Below are positions 9,019 through 18,143 of a stretch of DNA of 40,688 nucleotides, piece after piece. The stretch covers positions 1 through 40,688 of the forward strand of contig CACFUX010000011.1 in the NCBI GenBank assembly GCA_902569615.1, written 5' to 3'. The stretch comes from an uncultured Pelagibacteraceae bacterium. GTDB taxonomy: Bacteria > Pseudomonadota > Alphaproteobacteria > Pelagibacterales > Pelagibacteraceae. The notes beneath the pieces were generated by a model. That model saw only the letters and a list, made by a program, of their open reading frames with translations. It searched no databases and was not told where the DNA came from. Numbering within the stretch: position 1 is the stretch's first letter; each line of letters begins with the position of its first letter. The position numbers and the translations under genes were made by a program.

Positions 9019-9473
9019 TGAAAATTATACTTTTAGAAAATGTAAGAAAAGTAGGATCTATTGGTGATGTTATTGATGTTAAAAGAGGTTTTGCTAGAAA
9101 TTATTTAATATCGAAAAAAAAAGCTCTTTTTGCATCAAAAGAAAATATTAAAGAAGTTGAAAAAATTAAAATTGAGCTATCTAAGAAAGATCAAGAAAAA
9201 AAGAAAGATGCGAAAAATATACAAGAAAAAATTCAAAACAAAGAATTTAAAGTTAAAAAATTAGCAACTGAAAATAAAGAACTTTACGGTTCAGTTAAAC
9301 CAACTGAAATATCAAAAATTTTAAACGAAAATGAAAAAATTGACATTAATCCATCTTTAATACAACCTATTAAAGAAATTAAAACTTTAGGGACATTTAA
9401 AGTTCTATTAAATTTACATCCTGAAATTCAATCTGAGATATCTATCAAAGTAATCTCAGATGATAATAAATAA
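9018..9473 (+). CDS. rplI: 50S ribosomal protein L9
   Basis: L9 binds 23S rRNA domain V at the base of the L1 stalk and helps maintain reading frame. The 151-residue product has the N-terminal signature [20 protein letters not shown] and the conserved GFARNYLISKKKAL (about residues 29-42). A long, lysine-rich connecting helix (about 45-75) and the C-terminal domain follow. Length and domain order are normal. A 67-base gap separates it from dnaB; I see no convincing terminator there. Confidence 0.96.
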   Translation: MKIILLENVRKVGSIGDVIDVKRGFARNYLISKKKALFASKENIKEVEKIKIELSKKDQEKKKDAKNIQEKIQNKEFKVKKLATENKELYGSVKPTEISKILNENEKIDINPSLIQPIKEIKTLGTFKVLLNLHPEIQSEISIKVISDDNK

Positions 9474-9540
9474 TTATACAGTTTTTTCCCCAACTATTAT
9501 TTAACATTGTAATAGCTTATTTCTTTAATAAAGTAATTTA

Positions 9541-10956
9541 ATGGCTAATGCTTTTAACTTAGTTAAAAACGATACTAATGAGTTACCAAATAACATTGAA
9601 GCTGAACAATCAGTTATTGGTTCTATTTTAGTATCAAATGAAATATTTGACGAAATAAATATACTTATAACTAGTAGAAACTTTTACGACCCTATGCATC
9701 AAAAAATTTTTAATGCTATTGAAAAATTAATTTATAGCGGAATGCTAGCAAACCCAATAACTCTTAAAAATTATTTTGAAAAGGAAAAAGATGAAATAAA
9801 TGTACCTGAGTACCTGGTGAAAATTACAAAGTTTTCTACTTCTTCAAGGCAAGCCATAGAATATTCTAAATTAATTTATGATCTTTTTGTTAAGAGAGAG
9901 TTAATTAAAATTTCAGAAAATATAATAGATACAGCTAAACTCAATGATTTAGATAATGACGGCCAATCAATTATAGAAAGTTATGAAAAATCACTTTTTG
10001 ATTTAGCAGAGAAAGGTTCTTTTTCTTCTTCATTGGTTAAATTCGACGAAGCTATGAAAATGACAATCGAAATGGCATCAAATGCATATAAAAATGATGA
10101 AGGGATTGTTGGAGTTCCATCTGGTTTAACTGATCTTGATGATCGTTTAGGTGGATTACATAATTCAGATTTAGTTATAATCGCAGGAAGACCTTCAATG
10201 GGTAAAACTTCACTGGCAACCAATATTGCATTTAATGCAGCAAAAAAAATTCAAGATGATGGTAGAAAAAGTACAATTGCTTTTTTTTCACTTGAAATGT
10301 CTTCTGAGCAACTTTCAACAAGAATTTTAGCAGAACAGTCAAGAATTAGGTCTAATGATATTAGAAGAGGCAGAATTTCTGAAGAACAATTTGACAAATT
10401 TATTGAAACTTCAAAAAATATTGCAGAACTTCCACTTTATATAGATGAAACACCCGCAATAAGTATAGCTGCCCTAAGTAATAGAGCTAGACGAATAAAA
10501 AGACTTTATGGTCTTGATATGGTAGTTGTTGATTATATTCAGCTGATGAGAGCAGCTAATTTTAAAGAAGGACGTGTACAAGAAATTTCAGAAATTACTC
10601 AAGGATTAAAAGCATTAGCTAAAGAACTCTCAGTTCCTGTGCTTGCATTATCTCAACTATCAAGAGCTGTTGAACAAAGAGATGATAAAAAACCTCAGCT
10701 TTCTGATTTAAGGGAGTCAGGATCAATTGAACAAGATGCTGATGTTGTAATGTTTGTTTTTAGAGAAGCATATTATGTTGAAAGAAAAGAGCCTCAACCT
10801 AACACTGTTGAGCATGCTGAATGGCAATCTAAAATGAACGAAATTTCAAATTTAGCTGAAATTATTATTGGTAAGCAAAGACACGGCCCAACAGGTAATG
10901 TTTTTCTTGAATTTGAGCCTGCGTTTACTAAATTTAAAGATATTCAAAATAGCTAA
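9541..10956 (+). CDS. dnaB: Replicative DNA helicase DnaB
   Basis: DnaB is the hexameric 5'-3' helicase that unwinds DNA at the replication fork and recruits primase. The 471-residue protein has the N-terminal all-helical domain (LPNNIEAEQSVIGSILVSNE, about residues 15-34) and a linker. The RecA-like motor shows Walker A AGRPSMGKTS (about 218-227), Walker B VVVDYIQLM (about 329-337) and the LSQLSRAVEQRDDKKPQLSD region with the arginine-finger surroundings. RESGSIEQDADVVMFV and GKQRHGPTG are also typical. There is no intein. The position after rplI is the widely conserved arrangement. Confidence 0.97.
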   Translation: MANAFNLVKNDTNELPNNIEAEQSVIGSILVSNEIFDEINILITSRNFYDPMHQKIFNAIEKLIYSGMLANPITLKNYFEKEKDEINVPEYLVKITKFSTSSRQAIEYSKLIYDLFVKRELIKISENIIDTAKLNDLDNDGQSIIESYEKSLFDLAEKGSFSSSLVKFDEAMKMTIEMASNAYKNDEGIVGVPSGLTDLDDRLGGLHNSDLVIIAGRPSMGKTSLATNIAFNAAKKIQDDGRKSTIAFFSLEMSSEQLSTRILAEQSRIRSNDIRRGRISEEQFDKFIETSKNIAELPLYIDETPAISIAALSNRARRIKRLYGLDMVVVDYIQLMRAANFKEGRVQEISEITQGLKALAKELSVPVLALSQLSRAVEQRDDKKPQLSDLRESGSIEQDADVVMFVFREAYYVERKEPQPNTVEHAEWQSKMNEISNLAEIIIGKQRHGPTGNVFLEFEPAFTKFKDIQNS

Positions 10957-10981
10957 TTTTAATTATATAAGTTGGTATTAG

Positions 10982-13357
10982 ATGTTTTCACATTTTTATC
11001 AAAAAAATATAATTGAAAAACCGAAGATAATTTTTGTAATTCTTCTGCTTTGTATTATTGGTTTTGGATTTTTTGCAAAAGATTTCAGACTTGATGCTTC
11101 CTCTGAAACTTTATTAATTGAAGGAGATCCAGATTTAGAATATTTAAGAGAAGTTTCAAAAAGATATAATTCCAAGGAATTTCTTGTTTTAACATATAGT
11201 CCTAATAAAGAAATAGTTTCTGATGAATCTATTAATAATTTGCTTAGTTTAAAGTACAAAATTCAAAGTTTAGGCTGGGTGCATAATGTTATAACTATTC
11301 TAGATATACCTCTTCTAAATAGCACTGATAAAACTTTAACGGAAAGACTACAGAATTTTAGTACACTTAAAAGTGATGGTATTGATAAAAAAAGAGGTTT
11401 CAATGAAATTTTAAATAGTCCAGTTTTTAGAAATTTTGTAATTAGCGAAGATGGAAAAACTAGTGGCATAATTGTAAATTTAAAAAAAAATGAGATACCT
11501 ATTAATCTTGAGGATAAAAATGAAATAGAAAATTTTAAAGATAATCTAAAGAAAAAAAATCATCAAAATATTATTGAGATAAGAAAAATAATTAAATCCT
11601 ACGAGAATGTTGCAAAGATACATTTGGGAGGAATTCCTATGATCGCTGATGATATGATGTCATTTATAAAAAACGATATTGTAATTTTTGGTATTGGTGT
11701 TTTAATATTTATTCTAGCAACACTTTGGTTTGTTTTTAAAAAAATTGTTTGGATTGTTGTGCCTATAAGTAGTTGTTTTGTCTCTGTTATTATAATGTTA
11801 GGTCTGCTTGGATTATTAGGTTGGAAAGTTACTGTCATATCATCAAACTTTATTGCATTAATGTTAATTTTAACTATGGCGATGAATATACATATGAGTA
11901 CTAGGTTTTTACAGCTAACAAAAGAAAAACCAAACCTTGGAAAAAAAGAAATAATTTTACAAACGACAAATAAAATGTTTTGGCCAATATTTTATACTGT
12001 ACTTACAACAATATGTGCTTTTCTTTCTTTGGTTTTTAGTGAGATTAAGCCAATTATAGATTTTGGTTGGATGATGACTTTGGGTCTTATTGTTTCATTT
12101 CTAGTTACTTTCAGTTTGTTGCCAACCTTAATAAGTTTTGTGAAAGATGTAAGTGTTAATATTAATGAAAATAGAAATTCAATTTTTACAAATTTATTAG
12201 GAAATTTTGCAATCAATAATAGAGGTTTAATTTTTATTTTTAGTATAGCGATATTTTTTATTAGTATTTTTGGTATTTCTCGACTTGAAGTAGAAAACAG
12301 CTTTATAAATTATTTTAGTAAAAATACAGAAATTTATAAAGGCATGAAACTTATAGATGAAAAGTTAGGCGGGACCACTCCACTTGAAGTAATTATAAAA
12401 TTTCCAAAAAAAGATGAAAAAAATGAAGAAGAAGATGAATGGGGAGAAACTGAATCTGAAAGTGATGAGTCGAAATACTGGTTTACCAAGGATAAAATAG
12501 ATAAAATTGATAAGGTCCACAGATATTTAGATAGTTTGCCTGCAGTTGGAAAAGTTTTGTCTTTCTCTTCTATAATTCAAGTAGCAAAAAGCTTAAATGA
12601 CGATAAACCGCTTGGAAGCCTGGAAATGGGTGTTCTTTATTCAAAAATTCCTGAAACAATAAGAAAAGAAATAGTTGATCCATACATTTCAATCCAAGAC
12701 TCAGAGGCAAGAGTTAATTTGAGAATTAAAGATTCTGAAGAAGGGTTAAGAAGAAATGAACTAATAAAGCAAATTAAATATGATCTAGAAAACAAAATTG
12801 GGCTTAAAAAAGAGGAATATAGACTAGCTGGAGTTTTAATTTTATTTAATAATTTATTACAAAGCTTATTTAAATCACAAATTTTAACTTTAGGTTTTGT
12901 GATGATTGGAATATTTATAATGTTTTTGATTTTGTTCAAAAATATAAAATTATCATTAATTGGAGTTATTCCAAATTTTATTGCTGCATTTTTTATTTTA
13001 GGAATTATAGGTATCTCAAACATTCCTTTGGATATGATGACAATAACTATTGCAGCAATAACAATAGGAATAGCGGTTGATAATAGTATCCACTACATTT
13101 ATAGATTTAAAGAAGAATTTAAAAAAATAAATGATTATAAGTTAACATTAAAAAAATGTCATTCGACAGTTGGTGTTGCAATATTAAATACATCAATTAC
13201 TATTGTTTTTGGATTTTCAATCTTGGTTTTATCTAATTTTATTCCAACTATTTATTTTGGAGTATTTACTGGAATTGCAATGCTGTTAGCAATGATATCT
13301 GTATTAACTTTATTGCCAGCTTTATTATTGGTATTTAAACCTTTTGGAAATAAATAA
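10982..13357 (+). CDS. RND/MMPL superfamily exporter (COG1033 type)
   Basis: This is a large inner-membrane transporter of the RND superfamily (MMPL/Patched-like, 'predicted exporter'), 791 residues in two homologous halves. Each half has one membrane segment, a large periplasmic loop and five clustered membrane segments. First-half helices are visible at about residues 17-33, 230-250, 255-285, 288-310, 340-360 and 365-395; the second half repeats this pattern from about 415 and 630 on. SSNFIALMLILTMAMNIHMS and TITIAAITIGIAVDNSIHYI are the paired proton-relay helices, the second with an acidic residue (VDNS). A very acidic stretch (about residues 475-500) lies in the second periplasmic loop. 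Substrate is unknown; relatives have been linked to lipid or hopanoid export, but nothing in the neighbours fixes this. It starts 25 bases after dnaB and ends 8 bases before cvpA. Confidence 0.85.
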   Translation: MFSHFYQKNIIEKPKIIFVILLLCIIGFGFFAKDFRLDASSETLLIEGDPDLEYLREVSKRYNSKEFLVLTYSPNKEIVSDESINNLLSLKYKIQSLGWVHNVITILDIPLLNSTDKTLTERLQNFSTLKSDGIDKKRGFNEILNSPVFRNFVISEDGKTSGIIVNLKKNEIPINLEDKNEIENFKDNLKKKNHQNIIEIRKIIKSYENVAKIHLGGIPMIADDMMSFIKNDIVIFGIGVLIFILATLWFVFKKIVWIVVPISSCFVSVIIMLGLLGLLGWKVTVISSNFIALMLILTMAMNIHMSTRFLQLTKEKPNLGKKEIILQTTNKMFWPIFYTVLTTICAFLSLVFSEIKPIIDFGWMMTLGLIVSFLVTFSLLPTLISFVKDVSVNINENRNSIFTNLLGNFAINNRGLIFIFSIAIFFISIFGISRLEVENSFINYFSKNTEIYKGMKLIDEKLGGTTPLEVIIKFPKKDEKNEEEDEWGETESESDESKYWFTKDKIDKIDKVHRYLDSLPAVGKVLSFSSIIQVAKSLNDDKPLGSLEMGVLYSKIPETIRKEIVDPYISIQDSEARVNLRIKDSEEGLRRNELIKQIKYDLENKIGLKKEEYRLAGVLILFNNLLQSLFKSQILTLGFVMIGIFIMFLILFKNIKLSLIGVIPNFIAAFFILGIIGISNIPLDMMTITIAAITIGIAVDNSIHYIYRFKEEFKKINDYKLTLKKCHSTVGVAILNTSITIVFGFSILVLSNFIPTIYFGVFTGIAMLLAMISVLTLLPALLLVFKPFGNK

Positions 13358-13364
13358 GTTTCTA

Positions 13365-13907
13365 ATGGAAAACTTTTTTAAAATTTTTGAAGGAATTTCA
13401 AGTTTCGACTTGATATATGCTATTTTTACTTTGTTATCTTTAATAAAATGTTCAAGAAAAGGTTTTATTTTGAGTTTGTTGGCAGCTTCAAAATGGTTAT
13501 TGGCTTATGTTTTAACTCTTATAATATTTCCTAAAGTTAAACCTATGGTAGATGGAATTATTGATAATGAATATTTGCTAGATATAATTTTGGGTATTGG
13601 AATTTTTGTTATAATAATTTTTGTTATATTGATGATTAATAAAGGTATCAGTAAAGCTGTAAGTTATTCTGGCTTAGGAACACTAGATAAAGTATTTGGA
13701 TTCTTTTTTGGTTTTTTAAGATCTTATATAATCTGTGTATGTATATTTTCAACTATAACTATAATTATTAATCATGACAAATGGCCATTAGATTTGAACA
13801 AATCCTTAACCTTTCCAATTGTCGAAAAAGGTAGTAACTATCTAATTAAAGAATTTCCAAATCAAGAAAATTACAATGATGCAAAAGAAAAAGTTCAAGA
13901 ATTATAA
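13365..13907 (+). CDS. cvpA: CvpA family inner-membrane protein
   Basis: CvpA is a four-helix inner-membrane protein, named for its need in colicin V production in E. coli; its molecular role is not settled. I chose the ATG at 13365 (180 residues, MENFFKIFEGISSFDLIYAI). An upstream in-frame TTG at 13344 would add seven residues that overlap the exporter gene. The family mark SCSRKGFILSLLAASKWLL-like (KCSRKGFILSLLAASKW) is at about residues 29-45. Further hydrophobic segments lie near 48-63, 78-98 and 115-140, and the GLGTLDKVFGFFFGFLRSYI block is diagnostic. It overlaps purF by 32 bases. The cvpA-purF pairing is conserved from E. coli to alphaproteobacteria, which strengthens the call. Confidence 0.9.
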   Translation: MENFFKIFEGISSFDLIYAIFTLLSLIKCSRKGFILSLLAASKWLLAYVLTLIIFPKVKPMVDGIIDNEYLLDIILGIGIFVIIIFVILMINKGISKAVSYSGLGTLDKVFGFFFGFLRSYIICVCIFSTITIIINHDKWPLDLNKSLTFPIVEKGSNYLIKEFPNQENYNDAKEKVQEL

Positions 13908-15342
13908 TCCCAAACTTAAGGAAGAATGTGGAGTATTTGGAATAAGTAATATTGATGATGCATCTGCGGTTACTGCTCTTGGACTTCATGCCCTTCAACA
14001 TCGAGGACAAGAAGGATGTGGAATTGTTACTTTTGATGGGGAAAAGTACCACTCAGAAAAACGTTTTGGATTAGTAGGAGATAATTTTAATAAAGAAAAG
14101 GTTTTAAAAAAACTACCTGGAAAATATGCTTTAGGCCATAATAGATACAGTACTACTGGGGGAACAACATTGAGAAATATTCAACCATTCTTTGCTGATA
14201 CAAATGCAGGAGGAATAAGTGTTTCTCATAATGGAAATTTAACAAATGCTATAACTTTAAGATCAAAATTGGTTCAGGAAGGTTCAATATTTTACACTAC
14301 TTCCGACACTGAAACCATTGTTCAATTAATTGCTAAATCAAAAAGATCAAAAACAGAGGATAAAATAATAGATGCATTATTTCAGATTCAAGGAGGTTAT
14401 GCCTTAGTAATGCTAACACAAAAAAAATTAATAGGAGTTAGAGATCCTTTTGGAATAAGACCATTGGTAATTGGAAAGTTAAAAAACTCATATGTTTTAG
14501 CATCTGAAACATGTGCTCTAGATATAATTGGAGCAAAATATTTAAGAGAGGTTGAAAATGGAGAAATTATATTAATAGAAGATGATAGTCTTAAAAGTAT
14601 AAAACCTTTTCCAAAACAAAAAATTCGTCCGTGTGTATTCGAATATATTTATTTTTCTAGACCAGATAGTATTTTGAGTGGAAAAACTGCGTATGAATAT
14701 AGAAAAAATCTTGGAGAAGAACTTGCTAAAGAAGATAATATTGAAGGTGATATAATTGTGCCAGTTCCAGACTCTGGTAATGCTGCAGCCTTAGGCTATA
14801 GCCAGCAAACAAAAAAAAATTTTGAATTAGGATTAATTAGAAATCATTATGTAGGAAGAACTTTTATTGAACCTTCTCAAAAAATTAGAAGTCTAGGAGT
14901 GAAGCTTAAATTGAATCCAAATGAAACCTCTATAAAAAATAAAAGGATTATATTAGTAGATGACTCTTTGGTTAGGGGAACTACCAGCTATAAAATAGTA
15001 AAAATGTTATATGATGTAGGTGCTAAAGAGGTTCATGTAAGAATAGCAAGTCCAGAAATAAGATATCCTGATTTTTATGGTGTTGATACACCTACAAAAA
15101 AAGAACTTTTAGCCGCAAACAAAAGTAATGATGAAATTTGTAAATATATTGGAGCAAAAAGTTTAAAGTTTTTGTCGATAGAAGGTCTTTATAAAGCAAT
15201 TGGATTTGAGAATAGAAATAAAAATTATCCTCAATTAACTGATCATTATTTTACTGGTGATTATCCAGTGAAACCTATAGATAATTTAGGAGATGACAAA
15301 ATTACTCAACTTTCTTTATTAAGCACCGGATCAAATAATTAA
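13876..15342 (+). CDS. purF: Amidophosphoribosyltransferase PurF
   Basis: PurF catalyses the first committed step of purine synthesis: PRPP plus glutamine gives phosphoribosylamine. The 488-residue protein has a class II glutamine amidotransferase domain whose nucleophile Cys18 (EECGVFGISN) follows a 17-residue leader. That leader suggests a propeptide removed to expose the cysteine, as in the Bacillus subtilis type, whereas E. coli PurF has Cys directly after Met. HALQHRGQEGCGI and GHNRYSTTGG are typical of the first domain. The phosphoribosyltransferase domain carries the PRPP loop ILVDDSLVRGTTS (about residues 359-371). Two adjacent ATGs exist at 13876 and 13879. The gene overlaps cvpA by about 30 bases and ends two bases before the HD protein gene. 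Confidence 0.96.
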   Translation: MMQKKKFKNYNPKLKEECGVFGISNIDDASAVTALGLHALQHRGQEGCGIVTFDGEKYHSEKRFGLVGDNFNKEKVLKKLPGKYALGHNRYSTTGGTTLRNIQPFFADTNAGGISVSHNGNLTNAITLRSKLVQEGSIFYTTSDTETIVQLIAKSKRSKTEDKIIDALFQIQGGYALVMLTQKKLIGVRDPFGIRPLVIGKLKNSYVLASETCALDIIGAKYLREVENGEIILIEDDSLKSIKPFPKQKIRPCVFEYIYFSRPDSILSGKTAYEYRKNLGEELAKEDNIEGDIIVPVPDSGNAAALGYSQQTKKNFELGLIRNHYVGRTFIEPSQKIRSLGVKLKLNPNETSIKNKRIILVDDSLVRGTTSYKIVKMLYDVGAKEVHVRIASPEIRYPDFYGVDTPTKKELLAANKSNDEICKYIGAKSLKFLSIEGLYKAIGFENRNKNYPQLTDHYFTGDYPVKPIDNLGDDKITQLSLLSTGSNN

Positions 15343-15344
15343 TT

Positions 15345-15899
15345 ATGAGCAAAGTAAAGTTTACAGAAATGAAATATGGTACAAAAGAAGATTATTTACT
15401 TTTAGACAAGCATGAAAAAAAATATATTGAAGGAACTGCAGATAGAATTCTTAAATTTATGTCAGGCTTAACTGCAACCTTGGAAGGTTACCAAGTATCA
15501 AGATTAGAGCATTCCCTTCAAAGTGCAACTAAAGCTTTCAAAGCAGGAGAGGATGAGGAAATGGTAGTAGCTGCACTTTTACATGATATAGGAGATGAAT
15601 TAGCTCCTTTGAATCATTCTGAATATGCTGCTGCAGTTTTAAAACCTTATGTTTCTGAAAAAACACATTGGATCATCGAAAAACATGGAGAATTTCAATT
15701 ATACTATTATGCACATCATTTAGGTGGCAATAGAAACAAAAGAGATAAGTATAAAGATCATAAATATTATAATGCAACAATTGATTTTTGTGAAAAGTAT
15801 GATCAAGGTTCTTTTGATCCTAACTATAAGTCCTTACCATTAGAACATTTTGAACCGATGGTGAGAAGGATATTTTCAAGAAAACCTTACTCAAATTAA
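15345..15899 (+). CDS. HD-domain protein, PhnZ/MIOX-like (possible mixed-valent diiron oxygenase)
   Basis: This 184-residue soluble protein has an HD fold. The candidate metal ligands in order are His56 (RLEHSLQ), His80-Asp81 (LLHDIGDEL), His91 (NHSEY), His114 (EKHGEF) and Asp153 (EKYDQ). The H-HD-H-H-D order, the 24-residue spacing between the first His and the HD pair, and the C-terminal LEHFEPMVRRIF resemble the PhnZ group. PhnZ cleaves the C-P bond of hydroxyphosphonates with a mixed-valent diiron centre related to myo-inositol oxygenase. The residues before the first His differ from what I remember of PhnZ, so the substrate is probably different. It could equally be an ordinary HD phosphohydrolase. 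It lies two bases after purF and 23 bases before a DMT permease gene. No phosphonate genes are visible nearby. Confidence 0.6.
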   Translation: MSKVKFTEMKYGTKEDYLLLDKHEKKYIEGTADRILKFMSGLTATLEGYQVSRLEHSLQSATKAFKAGEDEEMVVAALLHDIGDELAPLNHSEYAAAVLKPYVSEKTHWIIEKHGEFQLYYYAHHLGGNRNKRDKYKDHKYYNATIDFCEKYDQGSFDPNYKSLPLEHFEPMVRRIFSRKPYSN

Positions 15900-15922
15900 G
15901 TTTAAGTTAATAATCTATTAAT

Positions 15923-16786
15923 ATGAATCAAAAATTATCTAATCAACAAAAGGGTTCTCTATTAGCGTTTATTGGAGTTTTTCTTATAACTCCTGACTCT
16001 TTATTAATTAGATTATCTAACATAGAAACCTGGGGAATGTTATTTTATAGAGGAGCAATACCTTTTACAGTTGTTTTAATTGGTACATTAATTTTTTATA
16101 ATAAAAATTTTTTAAATAAATTATTTGGGATAGGTATTCCAGGAATATTTTATATTTTTAGTTTTTCTGCATGTAATGTAACTTTCATACTATCTATCCA
16201 GAATACAAATGTTGCTAATACTTTGGTAATGATTGCACTGGCTCCAATGCTATCGGCTATATTGGGAGCTATATTTTTAAAAGAAGCTCCTGATAAAAAA
16301 ACCTGGATAGCTATACTTATTACATTTGCTGCTTGCGTATATATTTTCTATGACTCTATTAGTTTAGGTAACTTTTTAGGTGATTTTTTCGGTTTAGTTA
16401 CAGCCTTAGGTCTTGCTTGTAATGCTACTTTAGCAAGATATGCTAAAGATAGAGATCTTGTGCCTTCTGCAGTGATAGGAAAGCTCCTAGTTGCTGTATT
16501 TGCTTTTTTCTTTGTAGAAAGCTTCGAATTAGTTGATAATGATATCATTTTTATTCCTTTAATGTGTGTAATGTGTGTAGCTATTCCTTTTGTTTTAGTA
16601 ACAATAGCTCCAAGATTTATAACTGGTGCTGAAGTTAATCTTTTTTTTCTACTTGAAACTATATTAGGTCCAATTTGGGTTTGGATGATCATAAAAGAGC
16701 AGCCTAGTTTTGAAACTATTTTAGGTGGTTCAGTTATTATATTAACAATTGCAATTCATTCGTTCTTAGCCTTAAAAAAAACATAA
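15923..16786 (+). CDS. DMT superfamily permease (EamA domains)
   Basis: This is a small inner-membrane permease of the drug/metabolite transporter superfamily, 287 residues with about ten membrane segments in two EamA repeats. The first repeat ends with IALAPMLSAILGAIFLKEAP (about residues 106-125), the classical EamA motif. The second ends with FFLLETILGPIWVWMIIKEQ (about 240-259). Members export or import amino acids, nucleotides or other small metabolites; the substrate cannot be read from the sequence. It lies 23 bases after the HD protein gene and 52 bases before an MFS gene. Two other DMT permeases (19482-20387 and 40130 to the end) are in this window. Confidence 0.88.
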   Translation: MNQKLSNQQKGSLLAFIGVFLITPDSLLIRLSNIETWGMLFYRGAIPFTVVLIGTLIFYNKNFLNKLFGIGIPGIFYIFSFSACNVTFILSIQNTNVANTLVMIALAPMLSAILGAIFLKEAPDKKTWIAILITFAACVYIFYDSISLGNFLGDFFGLVTALGLACNATLARYAKDRDLVPSAVIGKLLVAVFAFFFVESFELVDNDIIFIPLMCVMCVAIPFVLVTIAPRFITGAEVNLFFLLETILGPIWVWMIIKEQPSFETILGGSVIILTIAIHSFLALKKT

Positions 16787-16838
16787 ATCATAAATAATTA
16801 CTTGCAAAATTTTAACTAAGTAATAAGCAGGCAAATAT

Positions 16839-18143
16839 ATGCAAAAAGAAGTTACAAGATCGTGGGCTTTATTTATTGGAATTGGAACAATAATGATTGC
16901 ACATGGTCTTCAAATGCAATTGATGGGTATCAGGTCAGTTGTTGAAAATTTTAACGTAATTACAACAGGTATATTCATGTCTGGATATTTTACAGGTTAC
17001 TTTTTAGGATCAAAAACTACTCCTCTGCTAGTACAAAAAGTTGGTCACATTAGAGTGTTTGCAGCTTTTGCATCTTTAGCTTCATTAAGTGCCCTGCTAG
17101 CTGCAGTTTATGTAAATCCTTTAATGTGGACCTTGAGTAGGTTTATAACAGGAATTAGTTTAGTTAGTTGCTATATTGTAACTGAAAGTTGGTTGAATGA
17201 TAGAGCTACTAACAAAAATAGAGGGCAGTTACTTTCTGCTTATTTTATAATTCTTTATACTGGATTAGGAATTGGTATGCTTTTACTTAATGTAAGCGAT
17301 CCAAAAAATTATGAGCCCTTTATTTTAGTTTCAGTTTTATTATCTTTGGCATTAGTTCCAATTCTTTTAACAAAAAGATCTGCACCTAAATTTAAAAAAA
17401 TAGGAACTATAAGTGTAAAAGAATTATTTGAAATCTCTCCATTAGGAACTGTAAGTTCTTTTTGTACTGGTTTAATACATTCTGCTTTTTTTTCTTTAAT
17501 GGCCGTATACGCTACAAAAGCAAATTTTACATTGCTAGAAACTTCAATATTACTTTTTATATCAACTATGGCTGGTGTGGTATTTCAAGGTCCTATTGGT
17601 TATCTATCAGATAAATTTGATAGAAGAAAATCAATAGTTGCTGTCACTTTTTTAGGTGCTTTTTTTTCTTTTTTTGCAATAATTTTTGGCGGTGAAGATC
17701 TTTCTAATATGTACTTATCAATTCAACTATCGTTTAGTAAAGTTTTATTTTTTATATTAGTTGGTCTCTATTCAGGAATGATGCTGCCATTATTTTCTCT
17801 AAATCTTGCTCATACTAATGATTTTGTACCTAAAGAAAAATTTGTAGCAGCAGGGGGTGGACTACAATTTATATTTGGAATTGGCGCAATAAGTGGGCCT
17901 ATTATTTGTTCTATGTTTATGGAATGGTTTGGTATAAATGGTTTTTTTGTATTTTTAATAATAGCACATATTATAATTGGAATTTTTGGTATTTATAGAA
18001 TGAATATAAGAGCTGCTGTAGAAAATCCAGACTCAACTTATACTCCCGTTCCAGCAACAATTACTCCAGCTGGATTAGAGTTAGACCCTGATACGCCTGC
18101 TACACTAGACAACATTCAAACAGAACAAAAAAAATTTGAATAA
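16839..18143 (+). CDS. MFS transporter, YcaD-like
   Basis: This is a major facilitator superfamily permease of 434 residues with about twelve membrane segments. The early segment IGTIMIAHGLQMQLMGIRS, the conserved TESWLNDRA after helix 4-5 and GPIGYLSDKFDRRKSIV (the MFS loop motif after helix 8) resemble the YcaD group. YcaD members have no firmly established substrate. The C terminus is an unusual hydrophilic tail of about 40 residues, rich in Pro, Thr and acidic residues (about 393-434). Its last codons overlap the following small gene by 8 bases. The cytoplasmic tail may be regulatory, but this is inference. Confidence 0.88.
   Translation: MQKEVTRSWALFIGIGTIMIAHGLQMQLMGIRSVVENFNVITTGIFMSGYFTGYFLGSKTTPLLVQKVGHIRVFAAFASLASLSALLAAVYVNPLMWTLSRFITGISLVSCYIVTESWLNDRATNKNRGQLLSAYFIILYTGLGIGMLLLNVSDPKNYEPFILVSVLLSLALVPILLTKRSAPKFKKIGTISVKELFEISPLGTVSSFCTGLIHSAFFSLMAVYATKANFTLLETSILLFISTMAGVVFQGPIGYLSDKFDRRKSIVAVTFLGAFFSFFAIIFGGEDLSNMYLSIQLSFSKVLFFILVGLYSGMMLPLFSLNLAHTNDFVPKEKFVAAGGGLQFIFGIGAISGPIICSMFMEWFGINGFFVFLIIAHIIIGIFGIYRMNIRAAVENPDSTYTPVPATITPAGLELDPDTPATLDNIQTEQKKFE

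Noticed and set aside
9474..9540. Possible terminator in the rplI-dnaB gap
   Set aside because: There is a T run with CCCC but no hairpin that could be closed, and the gene order favours read-through.
13344..13364. Upstream TTG start for cvpA
   Set aside because: It adds seven polar residues inside the exporter gene; the ATG at 13365 directly precedes the first membrane segment.
16787..16838. Promoter before the MFS gene (TTGCAA and TAATAA)
   Set aside because: The spacing is only 13 bases and no better pair is present.
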